This document shows positions 7,463-22,211 of a stretch of 64,000 nt of DNA, one piece after another (position 1 is the first letter of the stretch; every line of letters starts with the position of its first letter). Made by a program: the position numbers and the translations under genes. A model generated the notes under the pieces. It did no database searches. It saw nothing but the letters and a program-made list of their open reading frames with translations, and had not been told where the DNA came from. Location: contig JAJQJQ010000039.1 of the NCBI GenBank assembly GCA_028622995.1, positions 248,001 through 312,000 on the forward strand, given 5' to 3'. The DNA comes from Panagrolaimus kolymaensis (taxonomy: Eukaryota; Nematoda; Chromadorea; Rhabditida; Panagrolaimidae).

Positions 7463-10400
7463 TAATTTTGAAATAATTAATAAAAAATATATGGCTTAAA
7501 ATATTCATATATCCAATTCAAGCCCTAATTCAAAACGAGTTTCATTAATGTTTTGACTCATGGCTTGTTGCTTGATGCAACACTAAAAATATAATTTTTG
7601 GTTGAAGGTCATAAATGGTATGCGATTCAAAATCCCTTTGGGAATAATTTTGAAATAATTAATAAAAAATATATGGCTTAAAATATTCATATATCCAATT
7701 CAAGCCCTAATTCAAAACGAGTTTCATTAATGTTTTGACTCATGGCTTGTTGCTTGATGCAACACTAAAAATATAATTTTTGGTTGAAGGTCATAAATGG
7801 TATGCGATTCAAAATCCCTTTGGGAATAATTTTGAAATAATTAATAAAAAATATATGGCTTAAAATATTCATATATCCAATTCAAGCCCTAATTCAAAAC
7901 GAGTTTCATTAATGTTTTGACTCATGGCTTGTTGCTTGATGCAACACTAAAAATATAATTTTTGGTTGAAGGTCATAAATGGTATGCGATTCAAAATCCC
8001 TTTGGGAATAATTTTGAAATAATTAATAAAAAATATATGGCTTAAAATATTCATATATCCAATTCAAGCCCTAATTCAAAACGAGTTTCATTAATGTTTT
8101 GACTCATGGCTTGTTGCTTGATGCAACACTAAAAATATAATTTTTGGTTGAAGGTCATAAATGGTATGCGATTCAAAATCCCTTTGGGAATAATTTTGAA
8201 ATAATTAATAAAAAATATATGGCTTAAAATATTCATATATCCAATTCAAGCCCTAATTCAAAACGAGTTTCATTAATGTTTTGACTCATGGCTTGTTGCT
8301 TGATGCAACACTAAAAATATAATTTTTGGTTGAAGGTCATAAATTGTATGCGATTCAAAATCCCTTTGGGAATAATTTTGAAATAATTAATAAAAAATAT
8401 ATGGCTTAAAATATTCATATATCCAATTCAAGCCATAATTCAAAACGAGTTTCATTAATGTTTTGACTCATGGCTTGTTGCTTGATGCAACAGTAAAAAT
8501 ATAATTTTTGGTTGAAGGTCATAAATGGTATGCGATTCAAAATCCCTTTGGGAATAATTTTGAAATAATTAATAAAAAATATATGGCTTAAAATATTCAT
8601 ATATCCAATTCAAGCCCTAATTCAAAACGAGTTTCATTAATGTTTTGACTCATGGCTTGTTGCTTGATGCAACAGTAAAAATATAATTTTTGGTTGAAGG
8701 TCATAAATGGTATGCGATTCAAAATCCCCTAGGGAATAATTTTGAAATAATTAATAAAAAATATATGGCTTAAAATATTCATATATCCAATTCAAGCCCT
8801 AATTCAAAACGAGTTTCATTAATGTTTTGACTCATGGCTTGTTGCTTGATGCAACAGTAAAAATATAATTTTTGGTTGAAGGTCATAAATGGTATGCGAT
8901 TCAAAATCCCCTAGGGAATAATTTTGATATAATTAATAAAAAATATTTGGCTTAAAATATTCATATGTCCAATTCAAGCCCTAATTCAAAACGAGTTTCA
9001 TTAATGTTTTGACTCATGGCTTGTTGCTTGATGCAACAGTAAAAATATAATTTTTGGTTGAAGGTCATAAATGGTATGCGATTCAAAATCCCCTAGGGAA
9101 TAATTTTGAAATAATTAATAAAAAATATATGGCTTAAAATATTCATATATCCAATTCAAGCCCTAATTCAAAACGAGTTTCATTAATGTTTTGACTCATG
9201 GCTTGTTGCTTGATGCAACAGTAAAAATATAATTTTTGGTTGAAGGTCATAAATGGTATGCGATTCAAAATCCCCTAGGGAATAATTTTGATATAATTAA
9301 TAAAAAATATTTGGCTTAAAATATTCATATGTCCAATTCAAGCCCTAATTCAAAACGAGTTTCATTAATGTTTTGACTCATGGCTTGTTGCTTGATGCAA
9401 CAGTAAAAATATAATTTTTGGTTGAAGGTCATAAATGGTATGCGATTCAAAATCCCCTAGGGAATAATTTTGAAATAATTAATAAAAAATATATGGCTTA
9501 AAATATTCATATATCCAATTCAAGCCCTAATTCAAAACGAGTTTCATTAATGTTTTGACTCATGGCTTGTTGCTTGATGCAACAGTAAAAATATAATTTT
9601 TGGTTGAAGGTCATAAATGGTATGCGATTCAAAATCCCTTTGGGAATAATTTTGAAATAATTAATAAAAAATATTTGGCTTAAAATATTCATATGTCCAA
9701 TTCAAGCCCTAATTCAAAACGAGTTTCATTAATGTTTTGACTCATGGCTTGTTGCTTGATGCAACAGTAAAAATATAATTTTTGGTTGAAGGTCATAAAT
9801 GGTATGCGATTCAAAATCCCTTTGGGAATAATTTTGAAATAATTAATAAAAAATATTTGGCTTAAAATATTCATATGTCCAATTCAAGCCCTAATTCAAA
9901 ACGAGTTTCATTAATGTTTTGACTCATGGCTTGTTGCTTGATGCATCAGTAAAAATATAATTTTTGGTTGAAGGTCATAAATGGTATGCGATTCAAAATC
10001 CCTTTGGGAATAATTTTGAAATAATTAATAAAAAATATTTGGCTTAAAATATTCATATGTCCAATTCAAGCCCTAATTCAAAACGAGTTTCATTAATGTT
10101 TTGACTCATGGCTTGTTGCTTGATGCAACAGTAAAAATATAATTTTTGGTTGAAGGTCATAAATGGTATGCGATTCAAAATCCCTTTGGGAATAATTTTG
10201 AAATAATTAATATAAAATGTTTAGAACAAAATATTCATATGTCCAATTCAAGCCCTAATTCAAAACGAGTTTCATTAATGTTTTGACTCATGGCTTGTTG
10301 CTTGATGCAACACTAAAAATATAATTTTTGGTTGAAGGTCATAAATGGTATGCGATTCAAAATCCCTTTGGGAATAATTTTGAAATAATTAATATAAAAT

Positions 10401-11029
10401 GTTTAGAACAAAATATTCATATGTCCAATTCAAGCCCTAATTCAAAACGAGTTTCATTAATGTTTTGACTCATGGCTTGTTGCTTGATGCAACAGTAAAA
10501 ATATAATTTTTGGTTGAAGGTCATAAATGGTATGCGATTCAAAATCCCTTTGGGAATAATTTTGAAATAATTAATAAAAAATATTTGGCTTAAAATATTC
10601 ATATGTCCAATTCAAGCCCTAATTCAAAACGAGTTTCATTAATGTTTTGACTCATGGCTTGTTGCTTGATGCAACAGTAAAAATATAATTTTTGGTTGAA
10701 GGTCATAAATGGTATGCGATTCAAAATCCCTTTGGGAATAATTTTGAAATAATTAATAAAAAATATTTGGCTTAAAATATTCATATGTCCAATTCAAGCC
10801 CTAATTCAAAACGAGTTTCATTAATGTTTTGACTCATGGCTTGTTGCTTGATGCAACAGTAAAAATATAATTTTTGGTTGAAGGTCATAAATGGTATGCG
10901 ATTCAAAATCCCTTTGGGAATAATTTTGAAATAATTAATAAAAAATATATGGCTTAAAATATTCATATATCCAATTCAAGCCATAATTCAAAACGAGTTT
11001 CATTAAAGTTTTGACTCATGGCTTGTTGC

Positions 11030-13045
11030 TTGATGGAACACTAAAAATATAATTTTTGGTTGAAGGTCATAAATGGTATGCGATTCAAAATCCCTTTGGG
11101 AATAATTTTGAAATAATTAATAAAAAATATATGGCTTAAAATATTCATATATCCAATTCAAGCCATAATTCAAAACGAGTTTCATTAAAGTTTTGACTCA
11201 TGGCTTGTTGCTTGATGGAACACTAAAAATATAATTTTTGGTTGAAGGTCATAAATGGTATGCGATTCAAAATCCCTTTGGGAATAATTTTGAAATAATT
11301 AAAAAAAAATATATGGCTTAAAATATTCATATATCCAATTCAAGCCATAATTCAAAACGTGTTTCATTAATGTTTTGACTCATGGCTTGTTGCTTGATGG
11401 AACACTAAAAATATAATTTTTGGTTGAAGGTCATAAATGGTATGCGATTCAAAATCCCCTAGGGAATAATTTTGAAATAATTAATAAAAAATATATGGCT
11501 TAAAATATTCATATATCCAATTCAAGCCCTAATTCAAAACGAGTTTCATTAATGTTTTGACTCATGGCTTGTTGCTTGATGGAACACTAAAAATATAATT
11601 TTTGGTTGAAGGTCATAAATGGTATGCGATTCAAAATCCCTTTGGGAATAATTTTGAAATAATTAATAAAAAATATTTGGCTTAAAATATTCATATGTCC
11701 AATTCAAGCCCTAATTCAAAACGAGTTTCATTAATGTTTTGACTCATGGCTTGTTGCTTGATGCAACAGTAAAAATATAATTTTTGGTTGAAGGTCATAA
11801 ATGGTATGCGATTCAAAATCCCTTTGGGAATAATTTTGAAATAATTAATAAAAAATATTTGGCTTAAAATATTCATATGTCCAATTCAAGCCCTAATTCA
11901 AAACGAGTTTCATTAATGTTTTGACTCATGGCTTGTTGCTTGATGGAACACTAAAAATATAATTTTTGGTTGAAGGTCATAAATGGTATGCGATTCAAAA
12001 TCCCTTTGGAAATAATTTTGAAATAATTAATAAAAAATATATGGCTTAAAATATTCATATATCCAATTCAAGCCATAATTCAAAACGAGTTTCATTAATG
12101 TTTTGACTCATGGCTTGTTGCTTGATGGAACACTAAAAATATAATTTTTGGTTGAAGGTCATAAATGGTATGCGATTCAAAATCCCTTTGGGAATAATTT
12201 TGAAATAATTAATAAAAAATATTTGGCTTAAAATATTCATATGTCCAATTCAAGCCCTAATTCAAAACGAGTTTCATTAATGTTTTGACTCATGGCTTGT
12301 TGCTTGATGGAACACTAAAAATATAATTTTTGGTTGAAGGTCATAAATGGTATGCGATTCAAAATCCCTTTGGGAATAATTTTGAAATAATTAATAAAAA
12401 ATATTTGGCTTAAAATATTCATATGTCCAATTCAAGCCCTAATTCAAAACGAGTTTCATTAATGTTTTGACTCATGGCTTGTTGCTTGATGGAACACTAA
12501 AAATATAATTTTTGGTTGAAGGTCATAAATGGTATGCGATTCAAAATCCCTTTGGGAATAATTTTGAAATAATTAATAAAAAATATTTGGCTTAAAATAT
12601 TCATATGTCCAATTCAAGCCCTAATTCAAAACGAGTTTCATTAATGTTTTGACTCATGGCTTGTTGCTTGATGGAACACTAAAAATATAATTTTTGGTTG
12701 AAGGTCATAAATGGTATGCGATTCAAAATCCCTTTGGGAATAATTTTGAAATAATTAATAAAAAATATTTGGCTTAAAATATTCATATGTCCAATTCAAG
12801 CCCTAATTCAAAACGAGTTTCATTAAAGTTTTGACTCATGGCTTGTTGCTTGATGGAACACTAAAAATATAATTTTTGGTTGAAGGTCATAAATGGTATG
12901 CGATTCAAAATCCCCTAGGGAATAATTTTGAAATAATTAATAAAAAATATATGGCTTAAAATATTCATATATCCAATTCAAGCCCTAATTCAAAACGAGT
13001 TTCATTAATGTTTTGACTCATGGCTTGTTGCTTGATGGAACACTA
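11030..13045 (+). repeat. Local homogenised variant run with broken GCAAC dyad
   Basis: Eleven of the twelve monomers read 'tgatggaacac' instead of 'tgatgcaac', which destroys the GTTGC...GCAAC inverted repeat; the one near 11763 keeps the usual form. The variant spans different junction types, so it spread by local copying. It recurs once outside, near 15762. Confidence 0.85.
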
Positions 13046-14096
13046 AAAATATAATTTTTGGTTGAAGGTCATAAATGGTATGCGATTCAAAATCCCTTTG
13101 GGAATAATTTTGAAATAATTAATAAAAAATATATGGCTTAAAATATTCATATATCCAATTCAAGCCCTAATTCAAAACGAGTTTCATTAATGTTTTGACT
13201 CATGGCTTGTTGCTTGATGCAACAGTAAAAATATAATTTTTGGTTGAAGGTCATAAATGGTATGCGATTCAAAATCCCTTTGGGAATAATTTTGAAATAA
13301 TTAATAAAAAATATTTGGCTTAAAATATTCATATGTCCAATTCAAGCCCTAATTCAAAACGAGTTTCATTAATGTTTTGACTCATGGCTTGTTGCTTGAT
13401 GCAACAGTAAAAATATAATTTTTGGTTGAAGGTCATAAATGGTATGCGATTCAAAATCCCTTTGGGAATAATTTTGAAATAATTAATAAAAAATATATGG
13501 CTTAAAATATTCATATGTCCAATTCAAGCCCTAATTCAAAACGAGTTTCATTAATGTTTTGACTCATGGCTTGTTGCTTGATGCAACAGTAAAAATATAA
13601 TTTTTGGTTGAAGGTCATAAATGGTATGCGATTCAAAATACCTTTGGGAATAATTTTGAAATAATTAATAAAAAATATTTGGCTTAAAATATTCATATGT
13701 CCAATTCAAGCCCTAATTCAAAACGAGTTTCATTAATGTTTTGACTCATGGCTTGTTGCTTGATGCAACAGTAAAAATATAATTTTTGGTTGAAGGTCAT
13801 AAATGGTATGCGATTCAAAATCCCCTAGGGAATAATTTTGATATAATTAATAAAAAATATTTGGCTTAAAATATTCATATGTCCAATTCAAGCCCTAATT
13901 CAAAACGAGTTTCATTAAAGTTTTGACTCATGGCTTGTTGCTTGATGCAACAGTAAAAATATAATTTTTGGTTGAAGGTCATAAATGGTATGCGATTCAA
14001 AATCCCCTAGGGAATAATTTTGATATAATTAATAAAAAATATTTGGCTTAAAATATTCATATGTCCAATTCAAGCCCTAATTCAAAACGAGTTTCA

Positions 14097-17000
14097 CACT
14101 TATGTCTTTCATCAAAGCTTGCTTGATGCAACAGTAAAAATATAATTATTGGTTGAAGGTCATAAATGGTATGCGATTCAAAATCCCTTTCGGAATAATT
14201 TTGAAATAATTAATAAAAAGTATTTGGCTTAAAATATTCATATGTCCAATTCAAGCCCTAATTCAAAACGAGTTTCACACTTATGTCTTTCATCAAAGCT
14301 TGCTTGATGCAACAGTAAAAATATAATTATTGGTTGAAGGTCATAAATGGTATGCGATTCAAAATCCCTTTGGGAATAATTTTGAAATAATTAATAAAAA
14401 GTATTTGGCTTAAAATATTCATATGTCCAATTCAAGCCCTAATTCAAAACGAGTTTCACACTTATGTCTTTCATCAAAGCTTGCTTGATGCAACAGTAAA
14501 AATATAATTATTGGTTGAAGGTCATAAATGGTATGCGATTCAAAATCCCTTTGGGAATAATTTTGAAATAATTAATAAAAAATATTTAGAACAAAATATT
14601 CATATGTCCAATTCAAGCCCTAATTCAAAACGAGTTTCATTAATGTTTTGACTCATGGCTTGTTGCTTGATGCAACAGTAAAAATATAATTATTGGTTGA
14701 AGGTCATAAATGGTATGCGATTCAAAATCCCTTTGGGAATAATTTTGAAATAATTAATAAAAAATATTTAGAACAAAATATTCATATGTCCAATTCAAGC
14801 CCTAATTCAAAACGAGTTTCATTAATGTTTTGACTCATGGCTTGTTGCTTGATGCAACAGTAAAAATATAATTTTTGGTTGAAGGTCATAAATGGTATGC
14901 GATTCAAAATCCCTTTGGGAATAATTTTGAAATAATTAATAAAAAATATATGGCTTAAAATATTCATATGTCCAATTCAAGCCCTAATTCAAAACGAGTT
15001 TCACACTTATGTCTTTCATCAAAGCTTGCTTGATGCAACAGTAAAAATATAATTATTGGTTGAAGGTCATAAATGGTATGCGATTCAAAATCCCTTTGGG
15101 AATAATTTTGAAATAATTAATAAAAAATATTTAGAACAAAATATTCATATGTCCAATTCAAGCCCTAATTCAAAACGAGTTTCATTAATGTTTTGACTCA
15201 TGGCTTGTTGCTTGATGCAACAGTAAAAATATAATTTTTGGTTGAAGGTCATAAATGGTATGCGATTCAAAATCCCTTTTGGAATAATTTTGAAATAATT
15301 AATAAAAAGTATTTGGCTTAAAATATTCATATGTCCAATTCAAGCCCTAATTCAAAACGAGTTTCACACTTATGTCTTTCATCAAAGCTTGCTTGATGCA
15401 ACAGTAAAAATATAATTATTGGTTGAAGGTCATAAATGGTATGCGATTCAAAATCCCTTTGGGAATAATTTTGAAATAATTAATAAAAAATATTTAGAAC
15501 AAAATATTCATATGTCCAATTCAAGCCCTAATTCAAAACGAGTTTCATTAATGTTTTGACTCATGGCTTGTTGCTTGATGCAACAGTAAAAATATAATTT
15601 TTGGTTGAAGGTCATAAATGGTATGCGATTCAAAATCCCTTTGGGAATAATTTTGAAATAATTAATAAAAAATATTTGGCTTAAAATATTCATATGTCCA
15701 ATTCAAGCCCTAATTCAAAACGAGTTTCATTAATGTTTTGACTCATGGCTTGTTGCTTGATGGAACACTAAAAATATAATTTTTGGTTGAAGGTCATAAA
15801 TGGTATGCGATTCAAAATCCCTTTGGGAATAATTTTGAAATAATTAATAAAAAATATTTGGCTTAAAATATTCATATGTCCAATTCAAGCCCTAATTCAA
15901 AACGAGTTTCACACTTATGTCTTTCATCAAAGCTTGCTTGATGCAACAGTAAAAATATAATTTTTGGTTGAAGGTCATAAATGGTATGCGATTCAAAATC
16001 CCTTTGGGAATAATTTTGAAATAATTAATAAAAAGTATTTGGCTTAAAATATTCATATGTCCAATTCAAGCCCTAATTCAAAACGAGTTTCACACTTATG
16101 TCTTTCATCAAAGCTTGCTTGATGCAACAGTAAAAATATAATTTTTGGTTGAAGGTCATAAATGGTATGCGATTCAAAATCCCTTTGGGAATAATTTTGA
16201 AATAATTAATAAAAAATATTTAGAACAAAATATTCATATGTCCAATTCAAGCCCTAATTCAAAACGAGTTTCACACTTATGTCTTTCATCAAAGCTTGCT
16301 TGATGCAACAGTAAAAATATAATTTTTGGTTGAAGGTCATAAATGGTATGCGATTCAAAATCCCTTTGGGAATAATTTTGAAATAATTAATAAAAAGTAT
16401 TTGGCTTAAAATATTCATATGTCCAATTCAAGCCCTAATTCAAAACGAGTTTCACACTTATGTCTTTCATCAAAGCTTGCTTGATGCAACAGTAAAAATA
16501 TAATTTTTGGTTGAAGGTCATAAATGGTATGCGATTCAAAATCCCTTTGGGAATAATTTTGAAATAATTAATAAAAAATATTTAGAAAAAAATATTCATA
16601 TGTCCAATTCAAGCCCTAATTCAAAACGAGTTTCACACTTATGTCTTTCATCAAAGCTTGCTTGATGCAACAGTAAAAATATAATTATTGGTTGAAGGTC
16701 ATAAATGGTATGCGATTCAAAACCCCTTTGGGAATAATTTTGAAATAATTAATAAAAAGTATTTGGCTTAAAATATTCATATGTCCAATTCAAGCCCTAA
16801 TTCAAAACGAGTTTCACACTTATGTCTTTCATCAAAGCTTGCTTGATGCAACAGTAAAAATATAATTTTTGGTTGAAGGTCATAAATGGTATGCGATTCA
16901 AAATCCCTTTGGGAATAATTTTGAAATAATTAATAAAAAATATTTAGAACAAAATATTCATATGTCCAATTCAAGCCCTAATTCAAAACGAGTTTCACAC

Positions 17001-18043
17001 TTATGTCTTTCATCAAAGCTTGCTTGATGCAACAGTAAAAATATAATTATTGGTTGAAGGTCATAAATGGTATGCGATTCAAAATCCCTTTGGGAATAAT
17101 TTTGAAATAATTAATAAAAAATATTTAGAACAAAATATTCATATGTCCAATTCAAGCCCTAATTCAAAACGAGTTTCACACTTATGTCTTTCATCAAAGC
17201 TTGCTTGATGCAACAGTAAAAATATAATTTTTGGTTGAAGGTCATAAATGGTATGCGATTCAAAATCCCTTTGGGAATAATTTTGAAATAATTAATAAAA
17301 AGTATTTGGCTTAAAATATTCATATGTCCAATTCAAGCCCTAATTCAAAACGAGTTTCACACTTATGTCTTTCATCAAAGCTTGCTTGATGCAACAGTAA
17401 AAATATAATTTTTGGTTGAAGGTCATAAATGGTATGCGATTCAAAATCCCTTTGGGAATAATTTTGAAATAATTAATAAAAAGTATTTGGCTTAAAATAT
17501 TCATATGTCCAATTCAAGACCTAATTCAAAACGAGTTTCACACTTATGTCTTTCATCAAAGCTTGCTTGATGCAACAGTAAAAATATAATTATTGGTTGA
17601 AGGTCATAAATGGTATGCGATTCAAAATCCCTTTGGGAAAAATTTTGAAATAATTAATAAAAAATATTTAGAACAAAATATTCATATGTCCAATTCAAGC
17701 CCTAATTCAAAACGAGTTTCACACTTATGTCTTTCATCAAAGCTTGCTTGATGCAACAGTAAAAATATAATTATTGGTTGAAGGTCATAAATGGTATGCG
17801 ATTCAAAATCCCTTTGGGAATAATTTTGAAATAATTAATAAAAAATATTTAGAACAAAATATTCATATGTCCAATTCAAGCCCTAATTCAAAACGAGTTT
17901 CACACTTATGTCTTTCATCAAAGCTTGCTTGATGCAACAGTAAAAATATAATTTTTGGTTGAAGGTCATAAATGGTATGCGATTCAAAATCCCCTTGGGA
18001 ATAATTATGAAATAATTAATAAAAAATATTTGGCTTAAAATAT
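14097..18043 (+). repeat. Satellite block 4: type B-rich array (181-bp monomers)
   Basis: From 14097 a diverged cassette replaces the A sequence: 'cacacttatgtctttcatcaaagc' shortened here to its marks cacacttatg and AAGCTT (a HindIII site), making the monomer 181 bp. A and B alternate until about 15900, then B monomers run uninterrupted to about 18000. Within that run the 'aagtatttggc' and 'aatatttagaac' forms often alternate, giving an imperfect dimer. No gene is present. Confidence 0.94.
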
Positions 18044-19659
18044 TCATATATCCAATTCAAGCCCTAATTCAAAACGAGTTTCATTAATGTTTTGACTCAT
18101 GGCTTGTTGCTTGATGCAACAGTAAAAATATAATTTTAGGTTGAAGGTCATAAATGGTATGCGATTCAAAATCCCTTTGGGAATAATTTTGAAATAATTA
18201 ATAAAAAATATTTGGCTTAAAATATTCATATGTCCAATTCAAGCCCTAATTCAAAACGAGTTTCATTAATGTTTTGACTCATGGCTTGTTGCTTGATGCA
18301 ACAGTAAAAATATAATTTTTGGTTTAAGGTCATAAATGGTATGCGATTCAAAATCCCCTTGGGAATAATTATGAAATAATTAATAAAAAATATTTGGCTT
18401 AAAATATTCATATGTCCAATTCAAGCCCTAATTCAAAACGAGTTTCATTAATGTTTTGACTCATGGCTTGTTGCTTGATGCAACAGTAAAAATATAATTT
18501 TAGGTTGAAGGTCATAAATGGTATGCGATTCAAAATCCCTTTGGGAATAATTTTGAAATAATTAATAAAAAATATTTGGCTTAAAATATTCATATGTCCA
18601 ATTCAAGCCCTAATTCAAAACGAGTTTCATTAATGTTTTGACTCATGGCTTGTTGCTTGATGCAACAGTAAAAATATAATTTTAGGTTGAAGGTCATAAA
18701 TGGTATGCGATTCAAAATCCCTTTGGGAATAATTTTGAAATAATTAATAAAAAATATTTGGCTTAAAATATTCATATGTCCAATTCAAGCCCTAATTCAA
18801 AACGAGTTTCATTAATGTTTTGACTCATGGCTTGTTGCTTGATGCAACAGTAAAAATATAATTTTTGGTTGAAGGTCATAAATGGTATGCGATTCAAAAT
18901 CCCTTTGGGAATAATTTTGAAATAATTAATAAATAATATTTAGAACAAAATATTCATATGTCCAATTCAAGCCCTAATTCAAAACGAGTTTCATTAATGT
19001 TTTGACTCATGGCTTGTTGCTTGATGCAACAGTAAAAATATAATTTTTGGTTGAAGGTCATAAATGGTATGCGATTCAAAATCCCCTTGGGAATAATTAT
19101 GAAATAATTAATAAAAAATATTTGGCTTAAAATATTCATATGTCCAATTCAAGCCCTAATTCAAAACGAGTTTCACACTTATGTCTTTCATCAAAGCTTG
19201 CTTGATGCAACAGTAAAAATATAATTTTTGGTTGAAGGTCATAAATGGTATGCGATTCAAAATCCCCTAGGGAATAATTTTGAAATAATTAATAAAAAAT
19301 ATATGGCTTAAAATATTCATATGTCCAATTCAAGCACTATTTCAAAACGAGTTTCATTAATGTTTTGACTCATGGCTTGTTGCTTGATGCAACAGTAAAA
19401 ATATAATTTTAGGTTGAAGGTCATAAATGGTATGCGATTCAAAATCCCTTTGGGAATAATTTTGAAATAATTAATAAAAAATATTTGGCTTAAAATATTC
19501 ATATATCCAATTCAAGCCCTAATTCAAAACGAGTTTCATTAATGTTTTGACTCATGGCTTGTTGCTTGATGCAACAGTAAAAATATAATTTTTGGTTGAA
19601 GGTCATAAATGGTATGCGATTCAAAATCCCCTTGGGAATAATTATGAAATAATTAATAA

Positions 19660-19671
19660 AAAATATTCATA
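19660..19671 (+). repeat. Short 167-bp B monomer (14-bp deletion), copy 1
   Basis: Between 'aataaaaaatatt' and 'catatg' the 14 bases from one 'aaaatatt' to the next are missing. In intact monomers two 8-bp 'aaaatatt' repeats lie six bases apart, so slippage or single-strand annealing explains the deletion. The same junction occurs near 46160 and 50320. Confidence 0.85.
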
Positions 19672-22211
19672 TGTCCAATTCAAGCCCTAATTCAAAACGA
19701 GTTTCACACTTATGTCTTTCATCAAAGCTTGCTTGATGCAACAGTAAAAATATAATTTTTGGTTGAAGGTCATAAATGGTATGCGATTCAAAATCCCCTT
19801 GGGAATAATTATGAAATAATTAATAAAAAATATTTGGCTTAAAATATTCATATATCCAATTCAAGCCCTAATTCAAAACGAGTTTCATTAATGTTTTGAC
19901 TCATGGCTTGTTGCTTGATGCAACAGTAAAAATATAATTTTTGGTTGAAGGTCATAAATGGTATGCGATTCAAAATCCCTTTGGGAATAATTTTGAAATA
20001 ATTAATAAAAAATATTTGGCTTAAAATATTCATATATCCAATTCAAGCCCTAATTCAAAACGAGTTTCATTAATGTTTTGACTCATGGCTTGTTGCTTGA
20101 TGCAACAGTAAAAATATAATTTTTGGTTGAAGGTCATAAATGGTATGCGATTCAAAATCCCCTTGGGAATAATTATGAAATAATTAATAAAAAATATTTG
20201 GCTTAAAATATTCATATATCAAATTCAAGCCCTAATTCAAAACGAGTTTCATTAATGTTTTGACTCATGGCTTGTTGCTTGATGCAACAGTAAAAATATA
20301 ATTTTAGGATGAAGGTCATAAATGGTATGCGATTCAAAATCCCTTTGGGAATAATTTTGAAATAATTAATAAAAAATATTTGGCTTAAAATATTCATATG
20401 TCCAATTCAAGCCCTAATTCAAAACGAGTTTCATTAATGTTTTGACTCATGGCTTGTTGCTTGATGCAACAGTAAAAATATAATTTTTGGTTGAAGGTCA
20501 TAAATGGTATGCGATTCAAAATCCCTTTGGGAATAATTTTGAAATAATTAATAAATAATATTTAGAACAAAATATTCATATGTCCAATTCAAGCCCTAAT
20601 TCAAAACGAGTTTCATTAATGTTTTGACTCATGGCTTGTTGCTTGATGCAACAGTAAAAATATAATTTTTGGTTGAAGGTCATAAATGGTATGCGATTCA
20701 AAATCCCTTTGGGAATAATTTTGAAATAATTAATAAAAAATATTTGGCTTAAAATATTCATATGTCCAATTCAAGCCCTAATTCAAAACGAGTTTCATTA
20801 ATGTTTTGACTCATGGCTTGTTGCTTGATGCAACAGTAAAAATATAATTTTTGGTTGAAGGTCATAAATGGTATGCGATTCAAAATCCCTTTGGGAATAA
20901 TTTTGAAATAATTAATAAAAAATATTTGGCTTAAAATATTCATATGTCCAATTCAAGCCCTAATTCAAAACGAGTTTCATTAATGTTTTGACTCATGGCT
21001 TGTTGCTTGATGCAACAGTAAAAATATAATTTTTGGTTGAAGGTCATAAATGGTATGCGATTCAAAATCCCCTTGGGAATAAATATGAAATAATTAATAA
21101 AAAATATTTGGCTTAAAATATTCATATGTCCAATTCAAGCCCTAATTCAAAACGAGTTTCACACTTATGTCTTTCATCAAAGCTTGCTTGATGCAACAGT
21201 AAAAATATAATTTTTGGTTGAAGGTCATAAATGGTATGCGATTCAAAATCCCTTTGGGAATAATTTTGAAATAATTAATAAAAAATATTTGGCTTAAAAT
21301 ATTCATATGTCCAATTCAAGCCCTAATTCAAAACGAGTTTCATTAATGTTTTGACTCATGGCTTGTTGCTTGATGCAACAGTAAAAATATAATTTTTGGT
21401 TGAAGGTCATAAATGGTATGCGATTCAAAATCCCTTTGGGAATAATTTTGAAATAATTAATAAAAAATATTTGGCTTAAAATATTCATATGTCCAATTCA
21501 AGCCCTAATTCAAAACGAGTTTCATTAATGTTTTGACTCATGGCTTGTTGCTTGATGCAACAGTAAAAATATAATTTTTGGTTGAAGGTCATAAATGGTA
21601 TGCGATTCAAAATCCCCTTGGGAATAAATATGAAATAATTAATAAAAAATATTTGGCTTAAAATATTCATATGTCCAATTCAAGCCCTAATTCAAAACGA
21701 GTTTCATTAATGTTTTGACTCATGGCTTGTTGCTTGATGCAACAGTAAAAATATAATTTTTGGTTGAAGGTCATAAATGGTATGCGATTCAAAATCCCTT
21801 TGGGAATAATTTTGAAATAATTAATAAAAAATATTTGGCTTAAAATATTCATATGTCCAATTCAAGCCCTAATTCAAAACGAGTTTCATTAATGTTTTGA
21901 CTCATGGCTTGTTGCTTGATGCAACAGTAAAAATATAATTTTTGGTTGAAGGTCATAAATGGTATGCGATTCAAAATCCCTTTGGGAATAATTTTGAAAT
22001 AATTAATAAAAAATATTTGGCTTAAAATATTCATATGTCCAATTCAAGCCCTAATTCAAAACGAGTTTCACACTTATGTCTTTCATCAAAGCTTGCTTGA
22101 TGCAACAGTAAAAATATAATTTTTGGTTGAAGGTCATAAATGGTATGCGATTCAAAATCCCTTTGGGAATAATTTTGAAATAATTAATAAAAAATATTTG
22201 GCTTAAAATAT

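Larger units (their letters stand above)
3827..8003 (+). repeat. Composite higher-order repeat: two units of retroelement plus three monomers
   Basis: Unit 1 (3827-5917) is 2,091 bp: a 1,540-bp element, three 182-bp monomers and the 5-bp target duplication. Unit 2 begins at 5918 with the same element and continues into monomers at 7458, 7640 and 7822. The third monomer of unit 2 ends CCCTTTGGG instead of CCCCTAGGG, so similarity ends near 8000. The arrangement shows that a retroelement insertion has been copied along with the satellite by unequal exchange or a similar process. Confidence 0.85.
7458..14096 (+). repeat. Satellite block 3: type A monomers only
   Basis: About 36 monomers of 182 bp, all with the A cassette. 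Sub-variants change along the block: 'tatatgg' and CCCTTTGGG dominate at the left. 'gatataatt' with 'atttgg' appears around 8925 and 9290. An 'aatataaaatgtttagaac' form occurs twice (near 10210 and 10391). A run with 'tgatggaacac' covers about 11035-13036. No gene or mobile element is seen. Short minus-strand frames arise once per monomer and are not genes. Confidence 0.95.
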
